From contig JAUPLE010000623.1 of NCBI GenBank assembly GCA_030837085.1, forward strand, positions 1 through 37,513: a DNA stretch of 37,513 nucleotides, given 5' to 3'. A program made the translations under genes and the position numbers. This DNA is from Acidobacteriota bacterium. GTDB taxonomy: Bacteria; Acidobacteriota; Aminicenantia; UBA2199. Below are positions 5,662 to 14,168 of this stretch, piece by piece. The notes under the pieces were generated by a model. The model saw nothing but the letters and a program-made list of their open reading frames with translations, did no database searches and was not told the DNA's origin. How positions within the stretch are numbered: the first letter of the stretch is position 1; each line of letters begins with the position of its first letter.

Positions 5662-7635
5662 ATGAAAAGTACCCCACAAAGAGTCTTAGGTATTAATTGT
5701 GCTCACGATGCTTCCGCTTGTTTGATAGTGGATGGAAAAATTCATACGGCAATATCGGAGGAACGTTTGACCCGGAAAAAACACCAGACAGGATTCCCTT
5801 GCAGGGCCATCTTTTACTGTTTAGAGGCCGCGGGAATAGCAGATATTAATTCCGTCGATTGCGCCGTGATGAATCAATACCCAAAAACCGATTATGAACA
5901 TAACTTGCGGTCCCTGCAATACGCAAACCAAATTATCATTAACCCATCTCACCATCTATTACATGCCTACTATGCCTGGTATGCTTCGAATTTTGATGAA
6001 ACAGCAATTCTCATTGTTGATGGTAGTGGTTACCATTATGGAGAATATGTGAAACGGAATAGCCCCCTTTTAGGCAAAAAACCCGAATTCTCCGAAGTAG
6101 ATGAAGCGGACGCGATATTTGTCATAAGAAACGGTGCTATTGAACTGGTAGAGAAGAGATGGGGCCTCTGGCAAGCCAGCGACCCTTATTTTCGTTTTCC
6201 AAGTTTGGGCCACATGTTTTCCTTAGCTTCTCAATACATATTTGGGTCTCTTGATTCCTGGGTCCATGCAGGAAAAACCATGGGACTTGCGCCATACGGC
6301 GATCCGGATGCACTGCCTTTCCGGATTGTGAAAAAAATAGATAACCAGTTAGATATTGATCCCAATTGGATTTTAAAACTCCCGAAACGAGTCGAAGATG
6401 TACCTGTACATGAGGTAAAAATTTACAGGGATATTGCCGCGAAGGTTCAAAAAGAGTTGGAAGAGGCTATGCTTTTCCTTGTCGAACGCGCTTATCAAAA
6501 GACCCAATGCCCAAACCTTTGTTTATCGGGCGGCGTTGCATTAAATAGCGTTACGAATGGGAGAATCATCTGCGAAAGCGCATTTAAAAATGTATTTATC
6601 ACTCCCGCTGCCAATGACAGCGGCATTGCGATAGGTGCGGCGCTGTATGGTTACTACCAGCTAAATCAAACCATCCCGTCGGTCAAATATGAAAGCGACT
6701 TTCATGGCAAATCCTATAACGATAGTGAACTATTAGCAGCAATTGCAAACGACCCACGTATTACTTACGCGGTCGAGGAGAATGCCGCCGAAAGCGCCGC
6801 GTATGACATTGCCGACGGAAAAATCATCGGTTGGTTTGAGGGAAAAAGTGAGTTTGGTCCCAGGGCGTTGGGACACAGAAGTATCCTGTGTGATCCGAGA
6901 CCGCCCTTCATGAAAGATTTACTAAATGCAAGAGTCAAATTCAGGGAATCATTTCGACCTTATGCCGCGAGCGTATTGTCTGAGCATACTTCAGAATATT
7001 TTGCTATCCAGCAGCCAAGCCCTTATATGCTTTTGGTTGCCCCGGTTTACCCCGGAAAAAGGGATGTTATTCCCGCGGTTTGCCATGTAGACGGCACCTG
7101 TCGAATTCAGACAATCGATAAAAATTTTGAAGGAAACTATAGACATCTCATCGAACACTTTCACAAGATAACAAAGGTCCCCCTGATACTCAATACTTCA
7201 TTCAATATTCGCGGCGAACCCATTGTGGAATCACCCGAACATGCGCTGGCATGTTTTTTAAGTTCCGGCATGGATGTTTTATACATAGGCAACTATCGCA
7301 TTCAAAAGATCGTATTGTCGCCTCGGCATGATCTCGATAAACTTGACACGCTGATACCGGTTTTAAATGACGGTCTGCAAATGATTTCTGAAAAAAAATC
7401 TCAGCGTAATGGCTGGACTGAATCCAAAGAAATGATTCAAACGCGAACCGGTCATCAAGTGCAGTTGGATAAATCACTAGTTAAGGCAATAAAATTAGTA
7501 AATGGTCAGCGCACAGTAAAGGAAATAATGGCAATGCTTAATGATGACGCCGCCGGCGAACTAGTTTTATTAATGCAAAAGTTACAGCAAAGCGGTTTGA
7601 TCTCATTTTTGTGCAAAAACCAGGAAGCGGGGTAA
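5662..7635 (+). CDS. NodU/CmcH-family carbamoyltransferase with C-terminal PqqD-like domain
   Basis: 657 residues. These enzymes transfer the carbamoyl group of carbamoyl phosphate, via carbamoyl-adenylate, to a hydroxyl of a sugar or antibiotic scaffold (NodU, CmcH, TobZ). The N-terminal Kae1-like part shows GINCAHDASACL (10-21), SEERLTRKKHQTGFP (32-46), the metal-site HHLLHAYYA (97-105) and LSGGVALNS (288-296). The C-terminal carbamoyltransferase part shows EFGPRALGHRSIL (397-409), FRPYAASV and LNTSFNIRGEP. Beyond the usual end, about 70 extra residues contain VNGQRTVKEIMAML and LLMQKLQQSGLISFL, a pattern of small winged-helix PqqD-like domains. Such a fusion is unusual. The domain might bind a peptide or carrier partner. 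RBS is GAGG. The epimerase follows after 6 nt. Confidence 0.85.
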   Translation: MKSTPQRVLGINCAHDASACLIVDGKIHTAISEERLTRKKHQTGFPCRAIFYCLEAAGIADINSVDCAVMNQYPKTDYEHNLRSLQYANQIIINPSHHLLHAYYAWYASNFDETAILIVDGSGYHYGEYVKRNSPLLGKKPEFSEVDEADAIFVIRNGAIELVEKRWGLWQASDPYFRFPSLGHMFSLASQYIFGSLDSWVHAGKTMGLAPYGDPDALPFRIVKKIDNQLDIDPNWILKLPKRVEDVPVHEVKIYRDIAAKVQKELEEAMLFLVERAYQKTQCPNLCLSGGVALNSVTNGRIICESAFKNVFITPAANDSGIAIGAALYGYYQLNQTIPSVKYESDFHGKSYNDSELLAAIANDPRITYAVEENAAESAAYDIADGKIIGWFEGKSEFGPRALGHRSILCDPRPPFMKDLLNARVKFRESFRPYAASVLSEHTSEYFAIQQPSPYMLLVAPVYPGKRDVIPAVCHVDGTCRIQTIDKNFEGNYRHLIEHFHKITKVPLILNTSFNIRGEPIVESPEHALACFLSSGMDVLYIGNYRIQKIVLSPRHDLDKLDTLIPVLNDGLQMISEKKSQRNGWTESKEMIQTRTGHQVQLDKSLVKAIKLVNGQRTVKEIMAMLNDDAAGELVLLMQKLQQSGLISFLCKNQEAG

Positions 7636-7641
7636 AAACAA

Positions 7642-8640
7642 ATGGCCGTATTGGTAACGGGAGGGGCTGGATTTTTAGGCTCTCATATTGCCGAAGAGTT
7701 GATTAATATGCAATATGATGTTGTGGTGCTGGATGACCTTTCAGGCGGTTTTCTTGAAAATGTTCCCGGAGGCGCAACCTTTATCAAAGGTAATATTACT
7801 GATGCCGAGATCATCAAGCAGGTATTTCAAACATACGAGATTGAATACATATTTCATCTTGCCGCATATGCCGCTGAGAATCTTAGCCATTTTATTAGAC
7901 GGTTCAACTATGAGAACAACGTTGTCGGCAGCATGAACCTGATAAATGCAGCCATTAACCACCACGTTAATTGCATCGTATTTACATCTTCATCGGCAGT
8001 TTATGGAAATAACCAATTACCGTTCCATGAAGAGTTACCCCCAATACCGTCCGATCCCTATGGCGTTGCAAAGTTTGCCGTAGAACAGGACATTAAACTG
8101 GCAAACATGATGTTTAATTTACCCTATATTATATTTCGACCACATAATATTTATGGCGAACGGCAAAATATAGGTGACAAATATCGTAATGTCGTGGGGA
8201 TATTTATGAATCAAATCTTACAGGATAAGCCCATGACTATTTTTGGCGATGGCCAACAATCACGCTCTTTTAGTTACATCAAAGATGTGGCGCCCATCAT
8301 TGCAAAATCGATACATCATCAAGATGCTTATAACCAGGTTTTAAATATAGGTTCCGATGCCGTAGTGACTCTAAATGAATTGGCGGCAAACATTGCTTCT
8401 ATCATGGCTGTTAAACTTCGTATTGAATACCTGGATACCAGGCATGAAGTCAAACATGTCCATGCCGCGCATGAAAAAATAAAAAAAATATTTGGATTAT
8501 TTGCAGAGACACCCCTGGAAGAAGGATTGAGAAAGATGTTTAACTGGGTTAAGCAGCATGGCAGTCGAACTTCAAAAGATTTTGAACCCCTTGAAGTGAC
8601 AAAAAATTTGCCTGGTGTTTGGAGAAAGAGGGAATCATGA
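7642..8640 (+). CDS. NAD-dependent epimerase/dehydratase (UDP-glucose 4-epimerase-like)
   Basis: 332 residues of the extended SDR family. GGAGFLGSH (7-15) is the NAD-binding glycine motif, FHLAAYAAE follows, SSS (116-118) and Y140-x3-K144 in DPYGVAKFAVEQ are the catalytic residues, and IIFRPHNIYGE is the typical substrate-loop motif. It most likely epimerises or otherwise modifies an NDP-hexose, supplying a donor for the adjacent glycosyltransferase. Its stop codon overlaps the next ATG (ATGA), so the two are translationally coupled. GalE-type 4-epimerase is the best guess; a 2-epimerase or dehydratase cannot be excluded. Confidence 0.8.
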   Translation: MAVLVTGGAGFLGSHIAEELINMQYDVVVLDDLSGGFLENVPGGATFIKGNITDAEIIKQVFQTYEIEYIFHLAAYAAENLSHFIRRFNYENNVVGSMNLINAAINHHVNCIVFTSSSAVYGNNQLPFHEELPPIPSDPYGVAKFAVEQDIKLANMMFNLPYIIFRPHNIYGERQNIGDKYRNVVGIFMNQILQDKPMTIFGDGQQSRSFSYIKDVAPIIAKSIHHQDAYNQVLNIGSDAVVTLNELAANIASIMAVKLRIEYLDTRHEVKHVHAAHEKIKKIFGLFAETPLEEGLRKMFNWVKQHGSRTSKDFEPLEVTKNLPGVWRKRES

Positions 8641-9617
8641 TCGATGTTTCAGTAGTGATAGTCAATTGGAATACACGCGAGTTGTTGCATCAGACGCTCA
8701 CTACCTTATACAAAGAGACTATTAATACCAGTTTCGAAACCATTGTATATGATAATGGATCAACGGACGGCAGCGTCGATCTTATCCACGGAGAGTGGCC
8801 GCAAGTGTCTCTCATAGCCAGTCCTATCAATAGGGGGTTCGCCGTAGGCAACAATTCCGGTTTTCGCCAATGCCGGGGGCGCTACATCCTTCTCCTTAAT
8901 AGCGATACCATTGTCCTGGCCAGTACGATTAAAAGTATGACGCGTATTCTTGACGAGCATCCCGATGCCGGCTGCGTCGGTTGTCGCCACCTGAACGGTG
9001 ACGGCTCTCTTCAGCGATCTATGGACAATTATCCAAGTCTTCTAAATGATTTCCTGAGTTACACGGAATTACATCGCTTGAATATATTTCAACCCTTATT
9101 GCGCAAAAAATTTGCCTGGTGGAGTGATCACAATGCGAGCCGTAAAGTAGATTGGGTAAATGGCGCGTGCATGATGGTTCGGCGTGAAGTAGTGGAGCAG
9201 GTAGGTGGCCTGGATGAAGAATTTTTTATCTATGCTGAAGAAATCGATTGGTGCTATCGAATGAGCAAAGCCGGTTGGAATATCTATTTTACACCGGAAG
9301 GCGAAATTATACACCTCGGGGGTAAAGCTATGGACAGCGTACCTGACCGACGCCTAATCTTGAAATATATCGGTCAGTACCGCTTCTATCGCAAACACTA
9401 CTCTATCTGGCGGCAGTTCCTTTTCCGTATTCTTGTCGCCGCAATCGCCATCTCCCGCATGATGTTGATCCTATTTCTCCAGGTTACAAAACTCTTGCGC
9501 CGATCAATAAGCTCAACAAAATGGGAAAAGTTGACTCAAGAACCGATCGTAACCTCACCGGCAGCCATGCTGCGCGTTTGGTGGAAAATTTTATGGTTAC
9601 CCAAAAAATTACAATAG
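8637..9617 (+). CDS. Glycosyltransferase family 2 (rhamnosyltransferase-like)
   Basis: 326 residues from the ATG at 8637, which overlaps the epimerase stop as ATGA and has AGAGGG upstream; an in-frame TTG at 8619 is rejected. It has the GT-A fold: VSVVIVNWNTRELL at the start, IVYDNGSTDGS, LLLNSDTIVL carrying the divalent-metal DxD-type site, and a conserved VNGACMMVRRE followed by GGLDEEFFIYAEEIDWCYR. These motifs are typical of WbbL-like rhamnosyltransferases. A hydrophobic segment near residues 265-290 may anchor the C-terminus to the membrane. It transfers a sugar from an NDP donor; the acceptor is unknown. Codon use is slightly more GC-rich by eye than in neighbouring genes. Confidence 0.8.
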   Translation: MIDVSVVIVNWNTRELLHQTLTTLYKETINTSFETIVYDNGSTDGSVDLIHGEWPQVSLIASPINRGFAVGNNSGFRQCRGRYILLLNSDTIVLASTIKSMTRILDEHPDAGCVGCRHLNGDGSLQRSMDNYPSLLNDFLSYTELHRLNIFQPLLRKKFAWWSDHNASRKVDWVNGACMMVRREVVEQVGGLDEEFFIYAEEIDWCYRMSKAGWNIYFTPEGEIIHLGGKAMDSVPDRRLILKYIGQYRFYRKHYSIWRQFLFRILVAAIAISRMMLILFLQVTKLLRRSISSTKWEKLTQEPIVTSPAAMLRVWWKILWLPKKLQ

Positions 9618-9675
9618 TTTTAGAAATCCTGCCATGACATTTCAAATGCTATAAAATTCCAGGAATGGAGAGAAA

Positions 9676-10923
9676 ATGACGCTGATATTATCACCACAAC
9701 CTACGGATCGATACCAGGAATCAGAACATTTACTGCGCCGCGCAGAAACCTGTGACGCCTGGGCAGCTACACGCAGAAAACAATATAACTCTATAGAAGG
9801 GGCGTTTCCAATTTATGCAAGCCGCGCACAAGGCGCGTATCTTTGGGATGTAGACAACAACCGCTATATCGATTACACCATGGGGTATGGGACGGTTGTT
9901 CTCGGTCATGCCGATCCACGAGTAAACGACGCCGTAATTCAAGAACTCAAAAAAGGGACTTGCCTTTCACCACTGTGGAAACCGGCCCAGGTTGAATTAA
10001 CCGATCTATTAAAGTCGGTCATTCCAGGCGCGGAAATGGCTTTTTTAATGAAAACCGGTTCAGATACAACCAGTGGGGCGCTTCGATTGGCACGAATTTA
10101 TACAGGCCGAAGTAAAGTTGCGCGCTGGGGCTATAATGGATGGCATGATTGGTCAACTCCACGGCCACTAGGCGTACCATCATCGATCCGAGCGGAAACT
10201 CTTGATTTTCATTATAACGACCTTGCCTCGCTCAAGGCACTATTCAAGGAATACCCGGACCAAATTGCCTGCGTGTTAATGATGCCGTTTGAAGTTGAGA
10301 AGCCATATCCAGGATTCCTCCAGGAGGTCAAAGCCACTGCGCATGAGCATGGGGCGCTTTTCATCCTTGATGAGATGCGCTCCGGTTTCCGAATGGCGCT
10401 TGGCGGGGCGCAAGAATATTTTGGAATTCACGCAGATCTGGCAACGTATAGCAAGTCAATGTCAAATGGTTACCCGATATCTGCGATTGTTGGTCGAAAG
10501 GATATTCTCCATGGCGTTGGTCGAACAAAAATGACCGCCACTTTTTTTGCAAATTCGGCAGAGATGGCCGCTGCCATTACCACAATCTCTATATTAAGGG
10601 AAAACAAGGCCATCCCCCATATTTGGGCAATGGGTAAACTCTTTCAAGAGGGCATCCAGGATATCATTACCGAGTATGCCGTACCAGCCAGAATTGTAGG
10701 TTATCCGCCATTCCCCTTTATAGAATTCACGATGCCCGACGATATGGAAATTGAAAACGCGAAAACCATATTCTACTCAGAAACCGCTAAGTTAGGTGTG
10801 TTGTTTCATCCCAATCATCATTGGTATATATCCGCCGCACATACCGAGGAAGACATCGGGAATACGATCGAGGTGTGCAGGAGAGGCTTTGAACTTGTTT
10901 GCAAGACACTCAATGGGAATTGA
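9676..10923 (+). CDS. Class III PLP aminotransferase, glutamate-1-semialdehyde aminomutase-like
   Basis: 415 residues. IDYTMGYGTVVLGHADP, LMKTGSDTTSGALRLAR, ILDEMRSGFR (PLP-interacting D232) and ATYSKSMSNG with Schiff-base lysine K260 are all in place. GGAQEYFGIHADL is shared with HemL-type glutamate-1-semialdehyde aminomutases. The context is not haem biosynthesis. Cluster-borne relatives act on sugar ketones, beta-amino acids or carrier-protein-bound carbonyls. The RBS GGAGAG precedes the ATG at 9676. The following GDPD-like gene starts 3 nt after its stop. A carrier protein and its ligase lie about 4 kb downstream and could present its substrate (inference). Confidence 0.8.
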   Translation: MTLILSPQPTDRYQESEHLLRRAETCDAWAATRRKQYNSIEGAFPIYASRAQGAYLWDVDNNRYIDYTMGYGTVVLGHADPRVNDAVIQELKKGTCLSPLWKPAQVELTDLLKSVIPGAEMAFLMKTGSDTTSGALRLARIYTGRSKVARWGYNGWHDWSTPRPLGVPSSIRAETLDFHYNDLASLKALFKEYPDQIACVLMMPFEVEKPYPGFLQEVKATAHEHGALFILDEMRSGFRMALGGAQEYFGIHADLATYSKSMSNGYPISAIVGRKDILHGVGRTKMTATFFANSAEMAAAITTISILRENKAIPHIWAMGKLFQEGIQDIITEYAVPARIVGYPPFPFIEFTMPDDMEIENAKTIFYSETAKLGVLFHPNHHWYISAAHTEEDIGNTIEVCRRGFELVCKTLNGN

Positions 10924-10925
10924 TT

Positions 10926-11699
10926 ATGAAAAAAGAACTTTCGCTGGCGAAACAAATATATAAATCCAGGAAGCCTTTTATCTTTTTTCATACCCACGAG
11001 GTAACCAAAGAAGTCCTATTGGCAGCAATTAATGAAAACAAGAGCATGGATATTGACATATGCGTTGATGATACAGGGATGCCTTACTTAGGCCATTCAA
11101 GAGAATATTATGAAAAACTGTCTGAGCCGTGGGATCAATCCATTCCTCTGTGGGAAGCAGTGGAATTACTGGCCAATGCGAACATCCCGGTTATGGTAGA
11201 TTGCAAACATTATGGAGCATGGCGTTACGTCGAGGATGTGGTTACCAGGCTTGGTGCGGCAAACTGCCTGGTACACGCATTTATTTTTGAATTCGATTTC
11301 CATTACATACGGCATGATGACTATTATGTGAGGTGTGAATGGTTGCCAGTTGAACAACTTAAATATTTGAAAAGCAAATTTCCTGCAATTACGACAACTG
11401 CAAGTGCGAGAGGTCTGCCTCCGGATATACTAATCTCTGATCAATATCAAAAATTGCTCAAGGACATAAAGAAAATTCTTATCAGCAACCAGGTCGATAC
11501 CGTTTGTCTTAACGTCCCAGACAATACATTTTCAAATAGAGCTCTTCAATTTTTCCTGGCTGATAACATCCTCCCTCATGTTATGATAGACAAGATAGAT
11601 ACCAGCGGCTTGACGGAATTGTATATCGGGGAAACCGATTTATTAGAATCAGCGTCAAAATACACAAATAATAAAACCCAAATCGAGGCCAATCAATGA
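10926..11699 (+). CDS. Divergent glycerophosphodiester phosphodiesterase-like TIM-barrel protein
   Basis: 257 residues from ATG 10926; an in-frame start at 10899 lies inside the upstream gene. The layout matches GDPD proteins, which use a metal-bound barrel to cleave phosphodiesters: FFHTHE at the start instead of HRG, DIDICVDDTGMPYLGHS in place of the E-x-D...HD region, and VMVDCKHYG where E-x-K is usual. Several metal-ligand glutamates therefore appear as aspartates, and the classical ENT motif is missing (NENKS is nearby). It may be a lyase, hydrolase or intramolecular cyclising enzyme of the same fold acting on a cluster-specific phosphodiester. It overlaps the next gene by 4 nt (ATGA). 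Confidence 0.5.
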   Translation: MKKELSLAKQIYKSRKPFIFFHTHEVTKEVLLAAINENKSMDIDICVDDTGMPYLGHSREYYEKLSEPWDQSIPLWEAVELLANANIPVMVDCKHYGAWRYVEDVVTRLGAANCLVHAFIFEFDFHYIRHDDYYVRCEWLPVEQLKYLKSKFPAITTTASARGLPPDILISDQYQKLLKDIKKILISNQVDTVCLNVPDNTFSNRALQFFLADNILPHVMIDKIDTSGLTELYIGETDLLESASKYTNNKTQIEANQ

Positions 11700-12571
11700 C
11701 ACCTTTAAAAGTTGTCAGGAATTTGATCACTCTCTTCTGGCCAGAGCGTCGGAAAATGAGAGAACGTTTAGCTGATTTCCCTGTGAGTAAAGAGCTTTTT
11801 TATAAATTTGGCAATTTACGCTGCCACTATGGCTACTCTCAAGTGCGTGATGTGCATCTGTACGATCCTGAATTTCCCTGGGCTATCACCTGTACACCAT
11901 CGGAAGCGGAACTGCTCTATACCCTGGTGTCTAAGTTTCATCCCCGGCGCCCCCTGGAGATTGGTTCTTATATGGGTTGGAGCACTGCCCACATTGTTTT
12001 AGCTTTGAACAATACGAAGCTACAGTGTATTGAGCCCTTTTTCGAGACGGACGCATTTTTTAAGCACAGAACCAGTGAACGTGCTTTGGAACGTTTTCGT
12101 CAAAACATGAGCATGTGTGGATGTTGGGACCGCATTGATTTGATTTCCTTACCTTCTCCTGGCTGTCTTAAGGAGCAATGCCCGGAGGGTGGCTGGGATT
12201 TTCTTTTCTTAGACGGATGGCATAATCACGGCCAGCCCCTCAAAGACATAGAAGGCGTGCTTCCATATTTGAGACCACAGGCCGTTGTTGTATTGCACGA
12301 TCCGTGGGTGCCGGATGTCCGTGACGCTATGCTGCGTTTGATGTACTACGGGTTTTCAGTCTACTCATTGGATACAGCCAACTTCCTGACAGTATGTTTC
12401 CGGGGAGAACCTTTTGCGGGATGGGACGAATTTTGCGGCGTGGCTTCTGAAATGCGCCATCGACTGGAGCAAGCCAGGGTTATGCGGCGCTACCTGGGGC
12501 TTTGTGAAATGAGCATTCATACGGTGTGTGACGCCTTTAAAATTCCTTGCCGTTATCATAGCGACTCATGA
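11696..12571 (+). CDS. Class I SAM-dependent methyltransferase (Methyltransf_24 type)
   Basis: 291 residues. The SAM-binding motif is LEIGSYMGWST (87-97), followed by the acidic CIEPF (end of strand 2), DFLFLDGWHNHG with the motif IV aspartates, and VVVLHDPWVPD. The latter two are typical of Methyltransf_24/CmcI-like O-methyltransferases, which often act on sugars or hydroxylated natural products and use a metal. ATGA overlaps both the previous and the next gene, indicating coupled translation in a run of four genes. Predicted role: methylation of a hydroxyl on the cluster product or its sugar. The exact acceptor is unknown. Confidence 0.75.
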   Translation: MTPLKVVRNLITLFWPERRKMRERLADFPVSKELFYKFGNLRCHYGYSQVRDVHLYDPEFPWAITCTPSEAELLYTLVSKFHPRRPLEIGSYMGWSTAHIVLALNNTKLQCIEPFFETDAFFKHRTSERALERFRQNMSMCGCWDRIDLISLPSPGCLKEQCPEGGWDFLFLDGWHNHGQPLKDIEGVLPYLRPQAVVVLHDPWVPDVRDAMLRLMYYGFSVYSLDTANFLTVCFRGEPFAGWDEFCGVASEMRHRLEQARVMRRYLGLCEMSIHTVCDAFKIPCRYHSDS

Positions 12572-14091
12572 AAATCAAGGATGTTTCTTATGTGATTGTT
12601 CAAGCGGGTGGTAGGGGTGAACGACTCGAGCACTATACTTTCAATAAACCCAAATGCCTGCTTTCCGTCAACGGGGAGCCGATGTTATACCGGCTTTTTA
12701 GTCACTTCCCTAATGCACATTTCATTATCATCGGCGACTATCACTACCATGTATTGGAGAAATATCTCAAAGTGGTTCCTCCTGGAGTGGACGCCGAACT
12801 CCTACGTTCTCAGGACAAGGGGACCCTGGCTGGGATCAAAGAAGCGATCAGCCGCATAGAAGATCCACTGGCACCTCTCACTATTGTGTGGAGCGATTTG
12901 CTTTTCGAGGTATTTCCCGACGGCGAAGTGAACGACAATCCTGTCATTGGATTGAGCCGGAGCTTCTTATGTCGCTGGAGTTTGGATCTCAGGGGGAAAT
13001 TGGTTAACTTACCCTCAGATAAGCGAGGCATTGCAGGTTTTTTCTGTTTCCCCAACAAACAATTCTTAACTGGGTTGCCGGACAGCGGTGAATTTGTAAA
13101 ATACCTTTCCGGGTTGGATTATTGCTTTATACCCTTATATTTGGATGGTGTGTATGAACTGGGCTCCCTGGAAGCGGTGTATGACTTCCGTGAAAACCAC
13201 CCGGTGACAAGATTTTTCAACAGTATCGAAATAAAAGAACATGTAGTGGTCAAGCGTGCGCGCGATGCTGCGTTTGCTCATTTGATTGATAAAGAAACCA
13301 ATTGGTATGAGAAGGTGTCACAGGTAGGATTTAAGCGTGTGCCGCGTCTGATTTCACGGCATCCCCTTACCATTGAACGAATTAAAGGCTGTCATGCTTT
13401 TGATATCGAGGCGCCCGAAGCCAAGAAGCGGACAATATTGAGCAATATGCTGGATTGTTTCACTGACTTGCATTGTATTGAGTCAATACCGCCCGATTAT
13501 GAAGCGGTACGCGACGTATATTATCAAAAAACAATAGACCGCGTGGCCAGTGTCCAGGAACTCATTCCAAATGTGAAAGAAGAAACTTTGCACGTCAATA
13601 ATGTGCATTGTCGCAATCCTTTTCATCCAAAGCATAGGGAATGGTTCAGTAAGAAAATCCAGGCCCTGGAAGTCGAGGATTTCTCTATAATTCACGGTGA
13701 CCTGACCTTTTCGAACATACTGATCGATAAACATGATCAGCCCTGGCTGATTGACCCGCGCGGGCATTTTGCAAAAGTTCTTTTTTACGGGGATCGGAAT
13801 TATGACTGGGCCAAGCTTTATTACTCTGCAATGGGCAATTACGACCAGTTTAATCGAAAACGTTTTCGTTTAAAAGTAGAAGGAGCAGTGGTGAAACTCG
13901 ATATCGCCTCCAACGGATGGGAATCTCAAGCCCTACTGATACGTGAGCGATTTGATGGAGATTTCGCTGATATCGAGTTAATTCACGCCTTGATCTGGCT
14001 TTCCCTGAGTGGTTATGTCAAGGATGATTATGATTCAATATTAGCGTCCTTTTATAATGGTTTGTATTGGCTGGAGCAGACCGAATCATGA
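12568..14091 (+). CDS. Nucleotidyltransferase - APH/choline-kinase-like fusion
   Basis: 507 residues in two parts. Residues 1 to ~230 form an NTP-transferase domain: VIVQAGGRGERLEHYTFNKP and KCLLSVNGEPMLYRLF carry the GGxGxR-like loop and the conserved lysine. The C-terminal half is an aminoglycoside/choline-kinase-like domain with IIHGDLTFSNIL (H376, D378, N383 catalytic loop) and WLIDPRG (D396, metal-binding). Such two-domain enzymes resemble combined phosphocholine-type kinases plus cytidylyltransferases of surface-glycan loci: one half phosphorylates a small alcohol or sugar, the other activates it as an NDP derivative. A HAD phosphatase of the sort that accompanies them lies at 16868. 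It is coupled by ATGA to both neighbours. Confidence 0.75.
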   Translation: MKIKDVSYVIVQAGGRGERLEHYTFNKPKCLLSVNGEPMLYRLFSHFPNAHFIIIGDYHYHVLEKYLKVVPPGVDAELLRSQDKGTLAGIKEAISRIEDPLAPLTIVWSDLLFEVFPDGEVNDNPVIGLSRSFLCRWSLDLRGKLVNLPSDKRGIAGFFCFPNKQFLTGLPDSGEFVKYLSGLDYCFIPLYLDGVYELGSLEAVYDFRENHPVTRFFNSIEIKEHVVVKRARDAAFAHLIDKETNWYEKVSQVGFKRVPRLISRHPLTIERIKGCHAFDIEAPEAKKRTILSNMLDCFTDLHCIESIPPDYEAVRDVYYQKTIDRVASVQELIPNVKEETLHVNNVHCRNPFHPKHREWFSKKIQALEVEDFSIIHGDLTFSNILIDKHDQPWLIDPRGHFAKVLFYGDRNYDWAKLYYSAMGNYDQFNRKRFRLKVEGAVVKLDIASNGWESQALLIRERFDGDFADIELIHALIWLSLSGYVKDDYDSILASFYNGLYWLEQTES

Positions 14092-14168
14092 AAGAACAAC
14101 AATTGAAGGCTGCGTACCATCGTGATCATGGAGTATGGAGTATGGAGTATGGAGTGAATAAGTTATGA
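14088..14168 (+). CDS. Possible 26-aa small protein linking two genes by double ATGA overlap
   Basis: An ATG at 14088 overlaps the stop of the fusion gene. A 26-codon frame beginning MKEQQLKAAY then ends in TGA overlapping the ligase ATG at 14165. Precise ATGA joins on both sides continue the coupling pattern of the preceding three genes and would explain how the ribosome reaches the ligase. The first bases share an 18-nt identity with the start region of the HAD gene (14083-14100 versus 16863-16880), so it may instead be the stub of a truncated duplicate. A 7-bp tandem repeat occupies its second half. No homologue is recognised. Confidence 0.3.
   Translation: MKEQQLKAAYHRDHGVWSMEYGVNKL
14128..14155 (+). 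repeat. Four tandem copies of ATGGAGT
   Basis: Four perfect head-to-tail copies of a 7-bp unit sit directly upstream of the ligase start at 14165. Each copy holds GGAG, so the last one (14151-14154) can serve as its Shine-Dalgarno. The period is not a multiple of three. A gain or loss of a unit would change the frame of the small ORF and could alter coupling to the ligase, a slippage-based tuning arrangement in principle. Confidence 0.85.
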
